From contig SCUI01000013.1 in assembly GCA_004297225.1 (NCBI GenBank), forward strand, positions 310,001 through 374,000: 64,000 nt of DNA, in the 5' to 3' direction. The translations under genes and the position numbers were made by a program. Below, in pieces: positions 8,384-17,352 of this stretch. Source of the DNA: Lysobacteraceae bacterium (GTDB lineage: Bacteria; Pseudomonadota; Gammaproteobacteria; Xanthomonadales; Xanthomonadaceae). The notes under the pieces were generated by a model, which searched no databases, had not been told where the DNA came from, and saw nothing but the letters and a program-made list of their open reading frames with translations. How positions within the stretch are numbered: position 1 is the stretch's first letter; each line of letters begins with the position of its first letter.

Positions 8384-9601
8384 ATGTTCGCGCGACTGAA
8401 CCATACCCGGCTGCTGCGCTACGCGGGCCTGTTCACCTGGGCGGTGGTGGGCTGGCCGCTGCTGTCGCTGTGGTTGGAACCCGTGCCCGAAGGGCTGGAG
8501 CTGGGCGGCGATGCCCTGGGTGTGCCGTCACCGGTCGGCTGGCAGGCCTGGCTCGCCTATTTCCTGTTCGGCCTGAGCTATGGCTGGCTGACCCGCGCGC
8601 TGGGAACGCGGCGGGTCGGGCGCCTGGACTACTTGCTGCTGGCCGTGCTGACCGCCAGCGCGGTCGCCATCAGCTACTACAGCGCCAGCGGCCTCGGCTC
8701 GATCCTGCTGATGGTGGTGGCCTGCGTGCTGCCGTGGATGCTGCCACTGCCGCTGGGCGTGGCCGCGCTGGTCCTGAGCCAGTTCCCGATCGTCCCCGTC
8801 TACGTCCACGGTTTCGGTTTCTCCTGGGCCGATGCGCTGATGCAGTCGCTGCTGTACGCGGGGTTCTGCATGTTCGTGTTCGTCACCAGCCTGGTCGCAC
8901 GCCAGCAGGCGCAGGCGCGCGAGGACCAGCGCCGGCTCAACGCCGAGTTGCGGGCCACGCGCGCGCTGCTTGCCGAGAGCGCGCGGGTCAACGAGCGCAC
9001 CCGCATCTCCCGCGAACTGCACGACCTGCTCGGCCACCACCTCACCGCGTTGAGCCTGAACCTGGAAGTGGCCGGGCACCTGGTGGAAGGCCGCGCGCTG
9101 GAACACGTCAACCAGGCGCACACCCTGGCCCGGCTGCTGCTCAGCGACGTGCGCGAAGCCGTCAGCCGGCTGCGCACCGACGACGCCATCGACATGGCCG
9201 CGACCCTGCTGCCGCTGGCCGACCACGTCGCCGGGCTGCGGATCCGCATGGACATGCCCGCTCCCTTCCTGCTCGACGACCCCGAGCGCGCGCACGTGCT
9301 GCTGCGCTGCACCCAGGAAATCATCACCAATGCCGTGCGCCATGCCGGCGCCGGCGAACTGCGCCTCGCCTACGCCTACGATGCCGACGGCGGCGTGCGG
9401 GTGCAGGCGAGCGACGATGGCCGCGGCGCGGAAGCGCCGGTCTCCGGCAACGGCCTGCGCGGCATCCGCGAGCGCCTGGCGGCCTATGGCGGCCAGGTGG
9501 ACATCACGACCCGGCCGGGGGAGGGCTTCCTGCTCGACATCCGCCTGCCCCTGGACCGCGGCCGCAGCGCCGCCACGAACCTTGCTGGAGAAGCCGCATG
9601 A
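8384..9601 (+). CDS. Sensor histidine kinase, HisKA_3/NarX-DesK type
   Basis: A 405-residue membrane sensor kinase. About five to six hydrophobic segments occupy residues 12-175, followed by a coiled region and the HisKA_3 dimerisation box with phospho-acceptor His213 in SRELHDLLGHHLTALSLNL. The HATPase_c domain shows the N box (EIITNAVRHA), G1 (DDGRGAE) and G2 (GNGLRGIRERLAAYGG). It phosphorylates the downstream NarL-type regulator; the lack of a periplasmic domain suggests sensing within the membrane, as in DesK. Its stop overlaps the regulator start (ATGA). Signal unknown. Confidence 0.92.
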   Translation: MFARLNHTRLLRYAGLFTWAVVGWPLLSLWLEPVPEGLELGGDALGVPSPVGWQAWLAYFLFGLSYGWLTRALGTRRVGRLDYLLLAVLTASAVAISYYSASGLGSILLMVVACVLPWMLPLPLGVAALVLSQFPIVPVYVHGFGFSWADALMQSLLYAGFCMFVFVTSLVARQQAQAREDQRRLNAELRATRALLAESARVNERTRISRELHDLLGHHLTALSLNLEVAGHLVEGRALEHVNQAHTLARLLLSDVREAVSRLRTDDAIDMAATLLPLADHVAGLRIRMDMPAPFLLDDPERAHVLLRCTQEIITNAVRHAGAGELRLAYAYDADGGVRVQASDDGRGAEAPVSGNGLRGIRERLAAYGGQVDITTRPGEGFLLDIRLPLDRGRSAATNLAGEAA

Positions 9602-10239
9602 TCCGCATCTGCCTGGTCGACGACCAGACCCTGGTACGCCAGGGCATTCGTTCGCTGCTGGCGCTCGCCGACGGGATGGAGGTGGTGGGCGAAGCCGGCG
9701 ACGGCAAGCAGGCCGTGGAACTGATCCCCGGACTCAAGCCCGACGTGGTGCTGATGGACATGCGCATGCCGGCGATGTCCGGGCTGGAGGCGCTGCAGGC
9801 GCTGGCGCGCATGGGCGCCCTGCCGCCCACGATCATCCTCACCACCTTCGACGACGACCAGCTCGTGCTGGCCGGGCTCAAGGCCGGCGCCAAGGGCTAC
9901 CTGCTCAAGGACGTGTCGCTGGAACAGCTGGTCGGCGCGATCCAGACCGTGGCCGCCGGAGGCTCGCTGGTGCAGCCGGCGGTCACCCAGCGCCTGCTTT
10001 CGGGGCTGGAGCACATGCGCAACGAGTTCGTCAGCCTGGACCGCCCCGATCCCCTGACCGACCGCGAAACCGAGATCCTGCGGCTGATGGCCTCGGGCTT
10101 CTCCAACAAGGAAATCGCCAATTCGCTGGGCGTTGCCGAGGGCACGATCAAGAACCACGTGTCCAACATCCTGTCCAAGCTCGGGGTGCGCGACCGCACC
10201 CGGGCGGTGCTCAAGGCCTTCGAACTGCAGCTTGTGTGA
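9598..10239 (+). CDS. Two-component response regulator, NarL/FixJ (LuxR-type HTH) family
   Basis: A 213-residue regulator. The receiver domain (residues 2-120) has the acidic pocket Asp8-Asp9, phospho-acceptor Asp54 (VVLMDMRMP), the conserved Thr in ILTTFDD and the Lys in GYLLKD. The C-terminal LuxR-type helix-turn-helix (residues about 148-205) contains LTDRETEILRLMASGFSNKE and GTIKNHVSNILSKLG. It should act as a dimeric DNA-binding activator controlled by the kinase encoded immediately upstream. Target genes cannot be named from the sequence. Confidence 0.93.
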   Translation: MIRICLVDDQTLVRQGIRSLLALADGMEVVGEAGDGKQAVELIPGLKPDVVLMDMRMPAMSGLEALQALARMGALPPTIILTTFDDDQLVLAGLKAGAKGYLLKDVSLEQLVGAIQTVAAGGSLVQPAVTQRLLSGLEHMRNEFVSLDRPDPLTDRETEILRLMASGFSNKEIANSLGVAEGTIKNHVSNILSKLGVRDRTRAVLKAFELQLV

Positions 10240-10249
10240 CGCCTACCCC

Positions 10250-10274
10250 GTAGAGGCGACCCATGGTCGGCTGC
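10250..10274 (+). repeat. GTAG-type palindromic repeat (SMAG/REP-like)
   Basis: GTAG followed by a small hairpin (CGACC, loop CAT, GGTCG) 11 bases after the response regulator stop. It resembles the GTAG repeats described in Stenotrophomonas and matches the second copy at 60749. It may act as a transcript end. Confidence 0.65.
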
Positions 10275-10275
10275 T

Positions 10276-10281
10276 ACGATT
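10276..10281 (+). promoter_or_regulatory. -10-like TACGAT before the SRPBCC gene
   Basis: TACGAT lies 50 bases before ATG 10332 and directly after the GTAG repeat. No clear -35. Confidence 0.3.
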
Positions 10282-10331
10282 AGGGGTCTGTGCCCCGGCC
10301 TCGGCTGCCGGGACCCCCTGGAGAACCCTGA

Positions 10332-11534
10332 ATGAAGCGTCTGATCGAGATCCTGATTTCCCTGGCGATCTGCCTCGCCCTGTTCCTGCTGGTCGCGCTG
10401 GTGCTGCCTTCGAGCCGCCACCTGGAGGAAAAGGTCGAAACCAACCGCAAGATGACGATCGTGTACGACACGCTCAACAGCCTGCGCCGGTTCCCCGACT
10501 GGAATCCGCTGGCGCTGCGCGATCCGGGGATGGAACTCACGTTCTCCGGCCCGGCCTCGGGCGTGGGCGCGAAGATGTCGTATGACTCGGACAAGGCGCA
10601 GGTCGGCGACGGCAGCTGGGAAATCGTCGCAACCGAGCCGCGCAAGAGCGTGACCTACAAGCTGGAGAACAACCAGCGCGGCCACGACAAGGCCATGACC
10701 TTCCACCTGAAGCCGACAGGTCGCGGCGGACGCAACGTCGAGATCACGCAGAACTACGATGTCGAATACGGTTGGGACCTGCTCGGCCGCTACGCCGGCC
10801 TCTACGTCAGCCGCCACGTCGGCGACGACATGCAGCTGGGCCTGGAGCGCCTGACCAACATGCTGGCGCAGGTGCCGAACACCGACTACCAGGTGCAGGG
10901 CAGCACGATGGCCGACATGCAGTTCGTCGACGTCCCGGCCGAGGACCTCCTGGTGGTGAGCGCCGGCGCGATCGAGCGCAACAACATCAAGATCCAGAAC
11001 TCGATGAAGGCGAACATGGAGTGGATCCACCGCACCATGGCCGCCAACAACCTGGTCGCCGCCGGCCCGATGCGGATCGTGACCAGCGACTTCGGCCGTG
11101 AAACCTACACGTTCGACGTGGCCCAGCCGGTGCGCAAGGCCGGCGGTGCAGCGGCAGCCGACGCGTCGGAGGAAAGCCCCGACGACGCCGCGGATGCCGC
11201 CGCGGTCGACGCGGCGGCCAGCGCCGATGCGACGGCTGGCGCAGCGCAGGGCAACATGGCGCGCAAGTCCATCGAACCCGCCGCCGGCGAGCCGCTCACC
11301 GGCCTGGAACTGCTGGGTCCGGTGCAGTACCTGCGCACCGAGGGCGGCCGTGCCGCCACCGCCACCTATCGCGGTTACATGGCCGAGCTGGAGAACGTAC
11401 GCGATGCGCTGCGCGCCTGGACCCTGACCCAGGGCGAGGAAGCGATCGGCCGCCCGTTCGAGGTCTACAAGAACGGCATCGACAAGGCGTTCACCGCCGA
11501 AGGCGAGTACGACGTCTACTGGATGATCAAGTAA
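10332..11534 (+). CDS. Membrane-anchored SRPBCC plus GyrI-like (effector-binding) protein
   Basis: A 400-residue two-domain protein. One N-terminal transmembrane helix (residues 7-27) anchors it with the bulk outside the cytoplasm. Residues about 38-180 look like a START/SRPBCC ligand-binding domain (TIVYDTLNSLRRFPDWNPL). Residues about 200-400 resemble a GyrI-like effector-binding domain (VPAEDLLVVSAGAIER, ENVRDALRAWTLTQGEEAIGRPFEVYKNG). An Ala/Asp-rich low-complexity insert (residues about 270-318) splits the second domain. Such proteins are annotated as polyketide cyclases in Xanthomonads, but no enzymatic residues are evident. ATG 10332 has GGAGAA 8 bases upstream. Confidence 0.7.
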   Translation: MKRLIEILISLAICLALFLLVALVLPSSRHLEEKVETNRKMTIVYDTLNSLRRFPDWNPLALRDPGMELTFSGPASGVGAKMSYDSDKAQVGDGSWEIVATEPRKSVTYKLENNQRGHDKAMTFHLKPTGRGGRNVEITQNYDVEYGWDLLGRYAGLYVSRHVGDDMQLGLERLTNMLAQVPNTDYQVQGSTMADMQFVDVPAEDLLVVSAGAIERNNIKIQNSMKANMEWIHRTMAANNLVAAGPMRIVTSDFGRETYTFDVAQPVRKAGGAAAADASEESPDDAADAAAVDAAASADATAGAAQGNMARKSIEPAAGEPLTGLELLGPVQYLRTEGGRAATATYRGYMAELENVRDALRAWTLTQGEEAIGRPFEVYKNGIDKAFTAEGEYDVYWMIK

Positions 11535-11553
11535 GGGCACGGGCGCCCGCCCG

Positions 11554-12228
11554 ATGCCCAGGTACGCGCGCGGCTTCGATACCGGGGCCGCGTTCGCGTA
11601 TCTGGAGAAGCGCGATCGCAAGCTGGGCGCCTGGATGCGCCGGCTGGGGCCGATCGCACCCGACCCCCGCTGGCGCAAGCCATTCGATCCGGTCGACGCG
11701 CTGGCTCGCGCGATCATGTACCAGCAGCTGAGCGGCAAGGCCGCGTCCACGATCGTTGGAAGGATCGAGGCGGCGATCGGCAGCGACCGCTTCCACTGCG
11801 ACACGCTGGCGCGGATCGATGACGCCGGGCTGCGCGCCTGCGGCGTTTCCGGCAACAAGGCACTGGCGCTGCGCGACCTGGCGCGGCGAGAGCAGGCAGG
11901 CGAGATTCCCACCTTGCGGCGCATGTCGACGATGGACGAGGACGCGATCGTCGCCGCGCTGGTGCCGATCCGCGGCATCGGTCGCTGGACCGTGGAAATG
12001 ATGCTGATGTTCCGGCTCGGCCGGCCGGACGTGTTGCCGGTGGACGACCTGGGCATCCGCAAGGGCGCGCAGCTGGTCGACAAGCTGGGGGACATGCCGG
12101 CGCCGAAAGTGCTGGCGGGCCGTGGCGAGCGCTGGGGTCCCTACCGGACCTATGCAAGCCTTTACCTGTGGCGCATCGCCGACCAGGCCTCCGCGCCGAA
12201 AACCCCGGTGAAGCGCTCCCAGGAATGA
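11554..12228 (+). CDS. alkA: DNA-3-methyladenine glycosylase II-type enzyme
   Basis: A 224-residue HhH-GPD DNA glycosylase that excises alkylated bases. The helix-hairpin-helix is VPIRGIGRWTVEMM (residues about 134-147) and the catalytic aspartate is in VLPVDDLGIRKGAQ. IMYQQLSGKAASTI matches the AlkA/Mag1 core helix. It lacks the N-terminal TBP-like domain of E. coli AlkA, so it is closer to the shorter yeast Mag1 or AlkA-like enzymes. ATG 11554 follows the upstream stop by 19 bases with no good Shine-Dalgarno site, so coupling to the SRPBCC gene is possible. It ends 18 bases before the tRNA-Leu -35. Confidence 0.88.
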   Translation: MPRYARGFDTGAAFAYLEKRDRKLGAWMRRLGPIAPDPRWRKPFDPVDALARAIMYQQLSGKAASTIVGRIEAAIGSDRFHCDTLARIDDAGLRACGVSGNKALALRDLARREQAGEIPTLRRMSTMDEDAIVAALVPIRGIGRWTVEMMLMFRLGRPDVLPVDDLGIRKGAQLVDKLGDMPAPKVLAGRGERWGPYRTYASLYLWRIADQASAPKTPVKRSQE

Positions 12229-12245
12229 ACGCGGCCGGGACGCCA

Positions 12246-12274
12246 TTGACAACACCTCCCGCCCCCTTGAAAAT
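12246..12274 (+). promoter_or_regulatory. Sigma70 promoter of tRNA-Leu (TTGACA, 17, GAAAAT)
   Basis: A perfect -35 TTGACA (12246-12251), 17-base spacer and -10 GAAAAT (12269-12274). The bases after the -10 are GC-rich (GCGCGG), the discriminator type associated with stringent control of stable RNA genes. Confidence 0.85.
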
Positions 12275-12289
12275 GCGCGGCTCGCACCT

Positions 12290-12374
<85 letters not shown>

Positions 12375-12383
12375 GGTCCAACA

Positions 12384-12412
12384 AACCCCCGACGCAAGTC
12401 CGGGGGTTTTTT
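12384..12412 (+). terminator. Rho-independent terminator of tRNA-Leu
   Basis: AACCCCCG pairs with CGGGGGTT across a short GCAA-containing loop, followed by TTTTTT. It begins 10 bases after the tRNA CCA. Confidence 0.92.
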
Positions 12413-12479
12413 GTTGCGCGCCGGGGAGTAACCTAGCGTCCATGTCCCGACGCCGGGCATCGATGCCGGGGAGAATCCC

Positions 12480-13322
12480 GTGAGCGCCACGGCAAGCCTG
12501 CTGTTCCGGCAGTTGTTCGAGCCGATCTCGTCCACCTGCACCTACCTCCTGGGTTGTCCCGAGACCGGCCAGGCCGTGCTCGTCGACCCGGTGCTGCCGA
12601 CCTGGCAGCGCGACCTGGAGGTGCTGGGATCGCTCGACCTGCGCCTGGTGGCGACGATCGAAACGCACATCCACGCCGACCACCTGACTTCCGCGTCGCT
12701 GCTCAAGCGCGAGGTCGGCAGCCGCATCGCGGTGGCGGCACTGGATGCGCTGCCCTGTGCCGACATCGGCATCGAGGACGGCGTGCCGCTGCAATTCGGC
12801 AGCCTTCGGCTGCAGCCGATGCATACGCCCGGCCACACCGACCACCACTTCGCCTTGCTGTGCGGCGACCGCCTGTTCACCGGCGACGCGCTGCTCATCG
12901 ATGGCTGCGGGCGCACCGACTTCCAGAGCGGCGACGCCGCCATGCTCTACCGCAGCGTGCGCGGGAAGCTGTTCGCATTGCCGGGGGAAACGCTGGTCTA
13001 TCCGGCCCACGATTACCAGGGGCGGCGGGTTTCGAGCATCGAGCAGGAACGCCAGCGCAACCCGCGCCTCGGCGGCGATCGCACGATCGAGGAGTTCGTG
13101 GCGCTGATGGCGGGGCTCGACCTGCCGTATCCGAAATTCATCGACTATGCCGTCCCCGGCAACCTGCAATGCGGGGCATGCCCGCCGGGACTGCCCGAGC
13201 ACCTGCGCCACTTTTGCGAGCCGGCTCAGACGTTGGATTCGTCCGCGGGGGCCGTGCCCGCCTCCCGCGCCGCACCGGGCAGCCCGGTGACGTCCCCCGG
13301 GCAGTCCACGCCCACGCCGTAG
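12480..13322 (+). CDS. Metallo-beta-lactamase fold, ETHE1/persulfide dioxygenase-like
   Basis: A 280-residue MBL-fold protein of the ETHE1 group, which oxidises glutathione persulfide to sulfite with a mononuclear iron. Metal-site motifs are THIHADH (residues about 61-67), TPGHTDHH (around 118), TGDALLIDGCGRTDF (around 140) and YPAHDYQG (around 178). The GTG start at 12480 has GGGGAGAA about 6 bases upstream. The last 33 residues are a low-complexity Ala/Ser/Pro tail that overlaps the convergent ygiD-like gene by 97 bases, so it may be a read-on extension. The nearby sulfurtransferase at 42.5 kb is not linked. Glyoxalase II is a less likely alternative. Confidence 0.85.
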   Translation: MSATASLLFRQLFEPISSTCTYLLGCPETGQAVLVDPVLPTWQRDLEVLGSLDLRLVATIETHIHADHLTSASLLKREVGSRIAVAALDALPCADIGIEDGVPLQFGSLRLQPMHTPGHTDHHFALLCGDRLFTGDALLIDGCGRTDFQSGDAAMLYRSVRGKLFALPGETLVYPAHDYQGRRVSSIEQERQRNPRLGGDRTIEEFVALMAGLDLPYPKFIDYAVPGNLQCGACPPGLPEHLRHFCEPAQTLDSSAGAVPASRAAPGSPVTSPGQSTPTP

Positions 13323-14089
13323 CAGGTCATCGACAGCGAACCATAGGCGTATCCGTCCACCAGCACCTTCGGCGCCTGGCCGGTCGCCACCGCGTAGCCG
13401 GCGAGGTACAGCAACGGCAGGAAGTGCTCGGGGGTCGGCGCGGCCATGCGGAAGTCCGGATGGTCGACCAGGCTGGCGGCGTCGCCGGGGCGTTGCGTCA
13501 TCACCTCGCGCGCCGCCTCGTCGAAGCGGCGCGCCCAGTCGAACCCGGCATCGGGCTGGTGCCAGTCGATCGCGCGCAGGTTGTGGACGACGTTGCCGCT
13601 TCCCAGCAGCATCACCCCGGACTCGCGCAAACGCGCCAGCTTCGCGCCGAGGTCGACGTGGAATTGCGCCGGTTTCAGGGCATTGATCGAAAGCTGCACC
13701 ACCGGCACGTCCGCCGCCGGGAAGGCGTGCACCAGCACCGACCAGGTGCCGTGGTCCAGGCCCCAGCCATCACGGTCGGCGCCGACGAATTCGGGCGCGA
13801 CGACCTCGGCGACTTCCGCAGCGAGTCGGGGCAACCCGGGTGCAGGGTAGTCCACGTCGAACAGCCGCTGCGGGAACCCGTAGAAATCGTGGATGGTCCG
13901 CGGCTTCGCCATCGCGGTCACCGCGGTGGCATTGACGTACCAGTGCGCGGACACGGCGAGGATCGCGCGCGGCCGCGGCACCGACGCGCCTAGCGCGCGC
14001 CAGGTTTCGGTGTAGCGGTTGCGTTCCAGGGTGTTCATCGGGCTGCCGTGCCCGAGGAACGCCGCCGGCATCTGCGGTTGGCTCGCCAT
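13226..14089 (-). CDS. ygiD: Class III extradiol ring-cleavage dioxygenase (DODA/YgiD family)
   Basis: A 287-residue LigB-superfamily protein. FLGHGSPMN near the N-terminus supplies a metal histidine, VSAHWYVN a second, and GSGNVVHNL and PTPEHFLPLL match the YgiD/4,5-DOPA extradiol dioxygenase core. Bacterial YgiD binds zinc or iron and cleaves catechols such as DOPA; the true substrate here is unknown. ATG 14089 lies in a 68-base divergent gap shared with rnr. Its 3' end is overprinted by the tail of the ETHE1-like gene. Confidence 0.88.
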   Translation of the reverse strand: MASQPQMPAAFLGHGSPMNTLERNRYTETWRALGASVPRPRAILAVSAHWYVNATAVTAMAKPRTIHDFYGFPQRLFDVDYPAPGLPRLAAEVAEVVAPEFVGADRDGWGLDHGTWSVLVHAFPAADVPVVQLSINALKPAQFHVDLGAKLARLRESGVMLLGSGNVVHNLRAIDWHQPDAGFDWARRFDEAAREVMTQRPGDAASLVDHPDFRMAAPTPEHFLPLLYLAGYAVATGQAPKVLVDGYAYGSLSMTCYGVGVDCPGDVTGLPGAAREAGTAPADESNV

Positions 14090-14144
14090 CGGGGCATCCT
14101 AATCCAGGCGGGGTGAAGCCGACGGGCCGTGCACGGACGCGGTG

Positions 14145-14150
14145 TACTAT
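14145..14150 (+). promoter_or_regulatory. -10 element (TACTAT) for rnr
   Basis: TACTAT ends 7 bases before ATG 14158; no ribosome binding site lies between, so rnr may be leaderless. Confidence 0.5.
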
Positions 14151-14157
14151 CGCCGCG

Positions 14158-16479
14158 ATGAAAAAGAACGCAAGGAAGGGCGGCCAGCGCAAGGCGCTGC
14201 CGGGATGGATGCCGGAGCCGCCGCGGCGGCCGGTGCGTGATCCGCAGGCCGATCGCGAGGCCAGCCGCTACGAGAACCCGATCGCCAGCCGCGAGATGAT
14301 CCTGCAGGTGCTCGCGGCGCACGACGGGCCGATGGACGCGCAGGCGCTCGCGCAACAGTTGTCGCTCACCGAGCCGGATCGTCTCGACGCCCTCGGCAAG
14401 CGCCTGGGCGCGATGCTGCGCGATGGCCAGTTGTTGCAGAACCGGCGCGGCGGATTCGTCCCTGCCGAGCGCGCCGACCTCATCGCCGGCACGATCATCG
14501 CCAACCCCGACGGTTTCGGCTTCCTGCGCCCCGAAAGCGGCGAGGGCGACGACCTGTTCCTGCCGCCGTATGAAATGCGCAAGGTGCTGCACGGCGACCG
14601 CGTGCTCGCCAGCGTCACCGGCGTCGACCGGCGCGGGCGCCGCGAAGGCGTGATCGTCGAGGTGCTGGAGCGCCGCCTGAACCGCCTGATCGGGCGGTTC
14701 ATCGAGGAGGCCGGCATCAGCTACGTCGAGCCGGACGATCGCCGCATCCAGCGCAACGTGTTGATCCCGGCGAACGAGGGCCATGGCGCGAAGCCGGGGC
14801 AACTGGTGGTCGCGGAAATCGTGCAGGCACCGGATGCGCGCCGGCCGCCGATCGGCAAGGTCCTGGCGGTCCTGGGCGACAAGCTCACCGCGTCGCTGGC
14901 GGTGGAAGCGGCGATCCACGGCCACGAGATCCCGTTCGAGTTCCCGCCCGAGGTGCTCGCGCAGGCCACCGCGGTGCCGCTGGAAGTGCGCGACGCGGAC
15001 ATCCATGGCCGCGTCGACCTGCGCCAGGTGCCGCTGCTCACGATCGACGGCGAGGATGCCAAGGATTTCGACGACGCGGTGTGGTGCGAGCCCGATCGCG
15101 ACGGCTTCCGCCTCATCGTCGCCATCGCCGACGTCTCGCATTACGTGCGCCCGGGCACGCCGCTGGACGACGAGGCGCAGAAGCGCGCGACGTCCGTGTA
15201 CTTCCCCGGCTTCGTGGTGCCGATGCTGCCGGAGACGCTGTCCAACGGCATCTGCTCGCTGAACCCCCAGGTCGAGCGCCTGTGCTTCGTCTGCGACATG
15301 CAGGTCGGGCGCGACGGCATCCCGACCGAGGCGAAGTTCTACGAGGCGGTGATGCAGTCGCATGTCCGCCTGACCTACACCGAGGTCTGGAACGCCGTGG
15401 GCGAGGGCATCCCCGACGAGGACCGCGACGCGGCGCTGGCGAAGATCGGGCCGATGCTGCCGCAGGTGCAGCGCCTGCACCAGTTGTACCGGATCCTCGA
15501 CAAGGCCCGTGCGAAGCGCGGCGCGATCGAGTTCGAGACCAGCGAGGTGCGCTTCGTGCTCGGCCCGCAGGGCGAGGTGACCCAGGCCGGCATGATCCAG
15601 CGCAACGATGCCCACAAGCTGATCGAGGAATGCATGATCGCGGCCAACGTGCAGGCCGCCGAGTTCCTGCTCGCGCGGGAGGTTCCCGCGCCGTACCGCG
15701 ACCACGACAAGCCGCCGGAAGCCAAGTACGCGGACCTGGAGGAATTCCTCAAGGAGTTCAAGCTGCGCCTGCCGCCGTGGGGCAAGCTGCAGCCGAAGGA
15801 CTTCCGCAACCTGCTGGAGAAGATCCGCGACCGTCCGGACGCCGCGCTGCTGGAATCGGTGATCCTGCGCAGCCAGTCGCTGGCGGTGTATGCACCGGAG
15901 AACATCGGCCACTTCGGCCTCGCGCTGGAGGCGTACGCGCACTTCACCTCGCCGATCCGCCGTTATCCGGACCTGCTGGTCCATCGCGCGATCAAGCATG
16001 CACTCACCGGCAAGCGCGTCGACCAGTACGTCTACACGCCGCACCAGATGTCGGCGTTGTCGCTGCAATGCTCGGAACGCTCGCGTCGCGCCGACGAGGC
16101 GCAGCGCGAGGTGGACGAACGCTACCGCGCCGCGTGGATGGAGCAGCACGTCGGCGGCGAATTCGACGGCACGATCAGTGGCGTCACCAGCTTCGGCCTG
16201 TTCGTCGAGCTGGACGATTCGAAGGTCAACGGCCTGGTCCACGTGACCCAGCTGCCGCACGACTACTACCACTTCGACCCGATCCGCAAGGCGCTGACCG
16301 GCGAGCGCCGCGGCCGCGAATACCGCCTCGGCGACCGCGTCCGCATCGTCGTGCTCAAGGCCAGCCTGGAGGAGCGCAAGATCGACTTCCGCCTGGTCGA
16401 GGACAAGGGCCGCGTCGAAACCCCGCCACCGCCGCCGCCCCGCGCCCAGCCCGCCAGGCGCAAGAAGAGCAAATACTAG
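14158..16479 (+). CDS. rnr: Ribonuclease R
   Basis: A 773-residue 3'-5' exoribonuclease that degrades structured RNA. Domain order: basic N-terminus with a winged helix (residues about 40-105), two cold-shock domains (about 110-250), the RNB catalytic domain with magnesium-binding aspartates in DGEDAKDFDDAVW (near residue 297), a C-terminal S1 domain (GTISGVTSFGLFVELDDSK, around 675) and a Lys/Arg tail (ARRKKSKY). The length is typical. The stop TAG runs directly into the left arm of an inverted repeat (16479-16570), which could form the 3' end of the message. Confidence 0.97.
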   Translation: MKKNARKGGQRKALPGWMPEPPRRPVRDPQADREASRYENPIASREMILQVLAAHDGPMDAQALAQQLSLTEPDRLDALGKRLGAMLRDGQLLQNRRGGFVPAERADLIAGTIIANPDGFGFLRPESGEGDDLFLPPYEMRKVLHGDRVLASVTGVDRRGRREGVIVEVLERRLNRLIGRFIEEAGISYVEPDDRRIQRNVLIPANEGHGAKPGQLVVAEIVQAPDARRPPIGKVLAVLGDKLTASLAVEAAIHGHEIPFEFPPEVLAQATAVPLEVRDADIHGRVDLRQVPLLTIDGEDAKDFDDAVWCEPDRDGFRLIVAIADVSHYVRPGTPLDDEAQKRATSVYFPGFVVPMLPETLSNGICSLNPQVERLCFVCDMQVGRDGIPTEAKFYEAVMQSHVRLTYTEVWNAVGEGIPDEDRDAALAKIGPMLPQVQRLHQLYRILDKARAKRGAIEFETSEVRFVLGPQGEVTQAGMIQRNDAHKLIEECMIAANVQAAEFLLAREVPAPYRDHDKPPEAKYADLEEFLKEFKLRLPPWGKLQPKDFRNLLEKIRDRPDAALLESVILRSQSLAVYAPENIGHFGLALEAYAHFTSPIRRYPDLLVHRAIKHALTGKRVDQYVYTPHQMSALSLQCSERSRRADEAQREVDERYRAAWMEQHVGGEFDGTISGVTSFGLFVELDDSKVNGLVHVTQLPHDYYHFDPIRKALTGERRGREYRLGDRVRIVVLKASLEERKIDFRLVEDKGRVETPPPPPPRAQPARRKKSKY

Positions 16480-16570
16480 ACGCGGATTACGCGGATCGAA
16501 ATTGGACAAGAGCGGATTTCCCATATGGCCCATCCGCTCTGATCGGCTGTTTTCCGCGTTGATCCGCGTC
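16479..16570. repeat. Nested inverted-repeat element between rnr and rlmB
   Basis: The outer arms GACGCGGAT-TACGCGGA (left, from 16479) and TCCGCGTTGATCCGCGTC (right, 16553-16570) are complementary at 16 of 18 positions. An inner perfect 9-bp pair AGAGCGGAT/ATCCGCTCT is at 16509-16517 and 16532-16540, with CCATATGG in the central loop. About 92 bases in all. The left arm overlaps the last base of the rnr stop. Bases 16571-16602 up to rlmB show no promoter I can name. Confidence 0.75.
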
Positions 16571-16602
16571 AAAATGAGCGACCCGGTTGCGAGCGATCTG
16601 CG

Positions 16603-17352
16603 ATGAGCAAGGACAGTCAGTGGGTGGCGGGCATCAACGCGGTGGCTTCGGCGATCGAGCACGACGCGGAGCACGTGCGCGAGGTGCTGCTGGAGGCGGG
16701 GGCGAAGAACCCGCGGATCCTGGAGATCGAAGGCAACGCGCGGCGCATGGGCATCGACGTGCGTCGGGTCGCGCAACAGGCGCTGGACGGCGTCGCCGGC
16801 GGCCTGCGCCACCAGGGCGCGGTGGCGCGCTATGCCGCGGCGAAGACCTGGGATGAAAGCGAGCTGCCGGCGCTGGTCGAGGCGGCCGCCGGCCGCGCGC
16901 TGGTGCTGGTGCTGGACGGCGTGCAGGACCCGCACAACCTCGGCGCCTGCCTGCGCAGCGCGGCCGCGGCCGGGGTCACGGCGGTGGTGATCCCGCGCGA
17001 CAAGGCGGTACAGGTGAACGCGACCGTGCGCAAGACCTCGGCGGGCGCCGCCGACACGATCCCGGTGGTCCGCTGCACCAATCTCTCGCGCTGCCTGCGC
17101 GACCTGCAGAAGCTCGGCGTGTGGATCCACGGGCTGGCGGGCGACGTCGACGCGTCGCTGTATTCGCTGGACCTCACCGGCAACGTCGCCATCGTCCTCG
17201 GCGGCGAAGCCGACGGCCTGCGCCGTCTCACCCGCGAGCATTGCGACAGCCTGGTGCGCATCCCGATGCCCGGCGACACCGAAAGCCTCAACGTGTCGGT
17301 GGCCGCCGGGGTGGCGCTGTTCGAAGCCGTTCGCCAACGTGGAGTCGCATGA
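16603..17352 (+). CDS. rlmB: 23S rRNA (guanosine-2'-O-)-methyltransferase RlmB
   Basis: A 249-residue SpoU/TrmH (SPOUT) methyltransferase that modifies G2251 of 23S rRNA in E. coli. An N-terminal substrate-binding domain ([15 protein letters not shown]) precedes the knotted catalytic domain with motif 1 [13 protein letters not shown], motif 2 [14 protein letters not shown] and motif 3 [23 protein letters not shown]. It ends in ATGA overlap with gdx. No strong ribosome binding site precedes ATG 16603. Confidence 0.95.
   Translation: MSKDSQWVAGINAVASAIEHDAEHVREVLLEAGAKNPRILEIEGNARRMGIDVRRVAQQALDGVAGGLRHQGAVARYAAAKTWDESELPALVEAAAGRALVLVLDGVQDPHNLGACLRSAAAAGVTAVVIPRDKAVQVNATVRKTSAGAADTIPVVRCTNLSRCLRDLQKLGVWIHGLAGDVDASLYSLDLTGNVAIVLGGEADGLRRLTREHCDSLVRIPMPGDTESLNVSVAAGVALFEAVRQRGVA

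Noticed and set aside
17300-17349. Guanidine riboswitch before gdx
   Set aside because: The gene starts inside the rlmB stop; there is no leader to hold a riboswitch.
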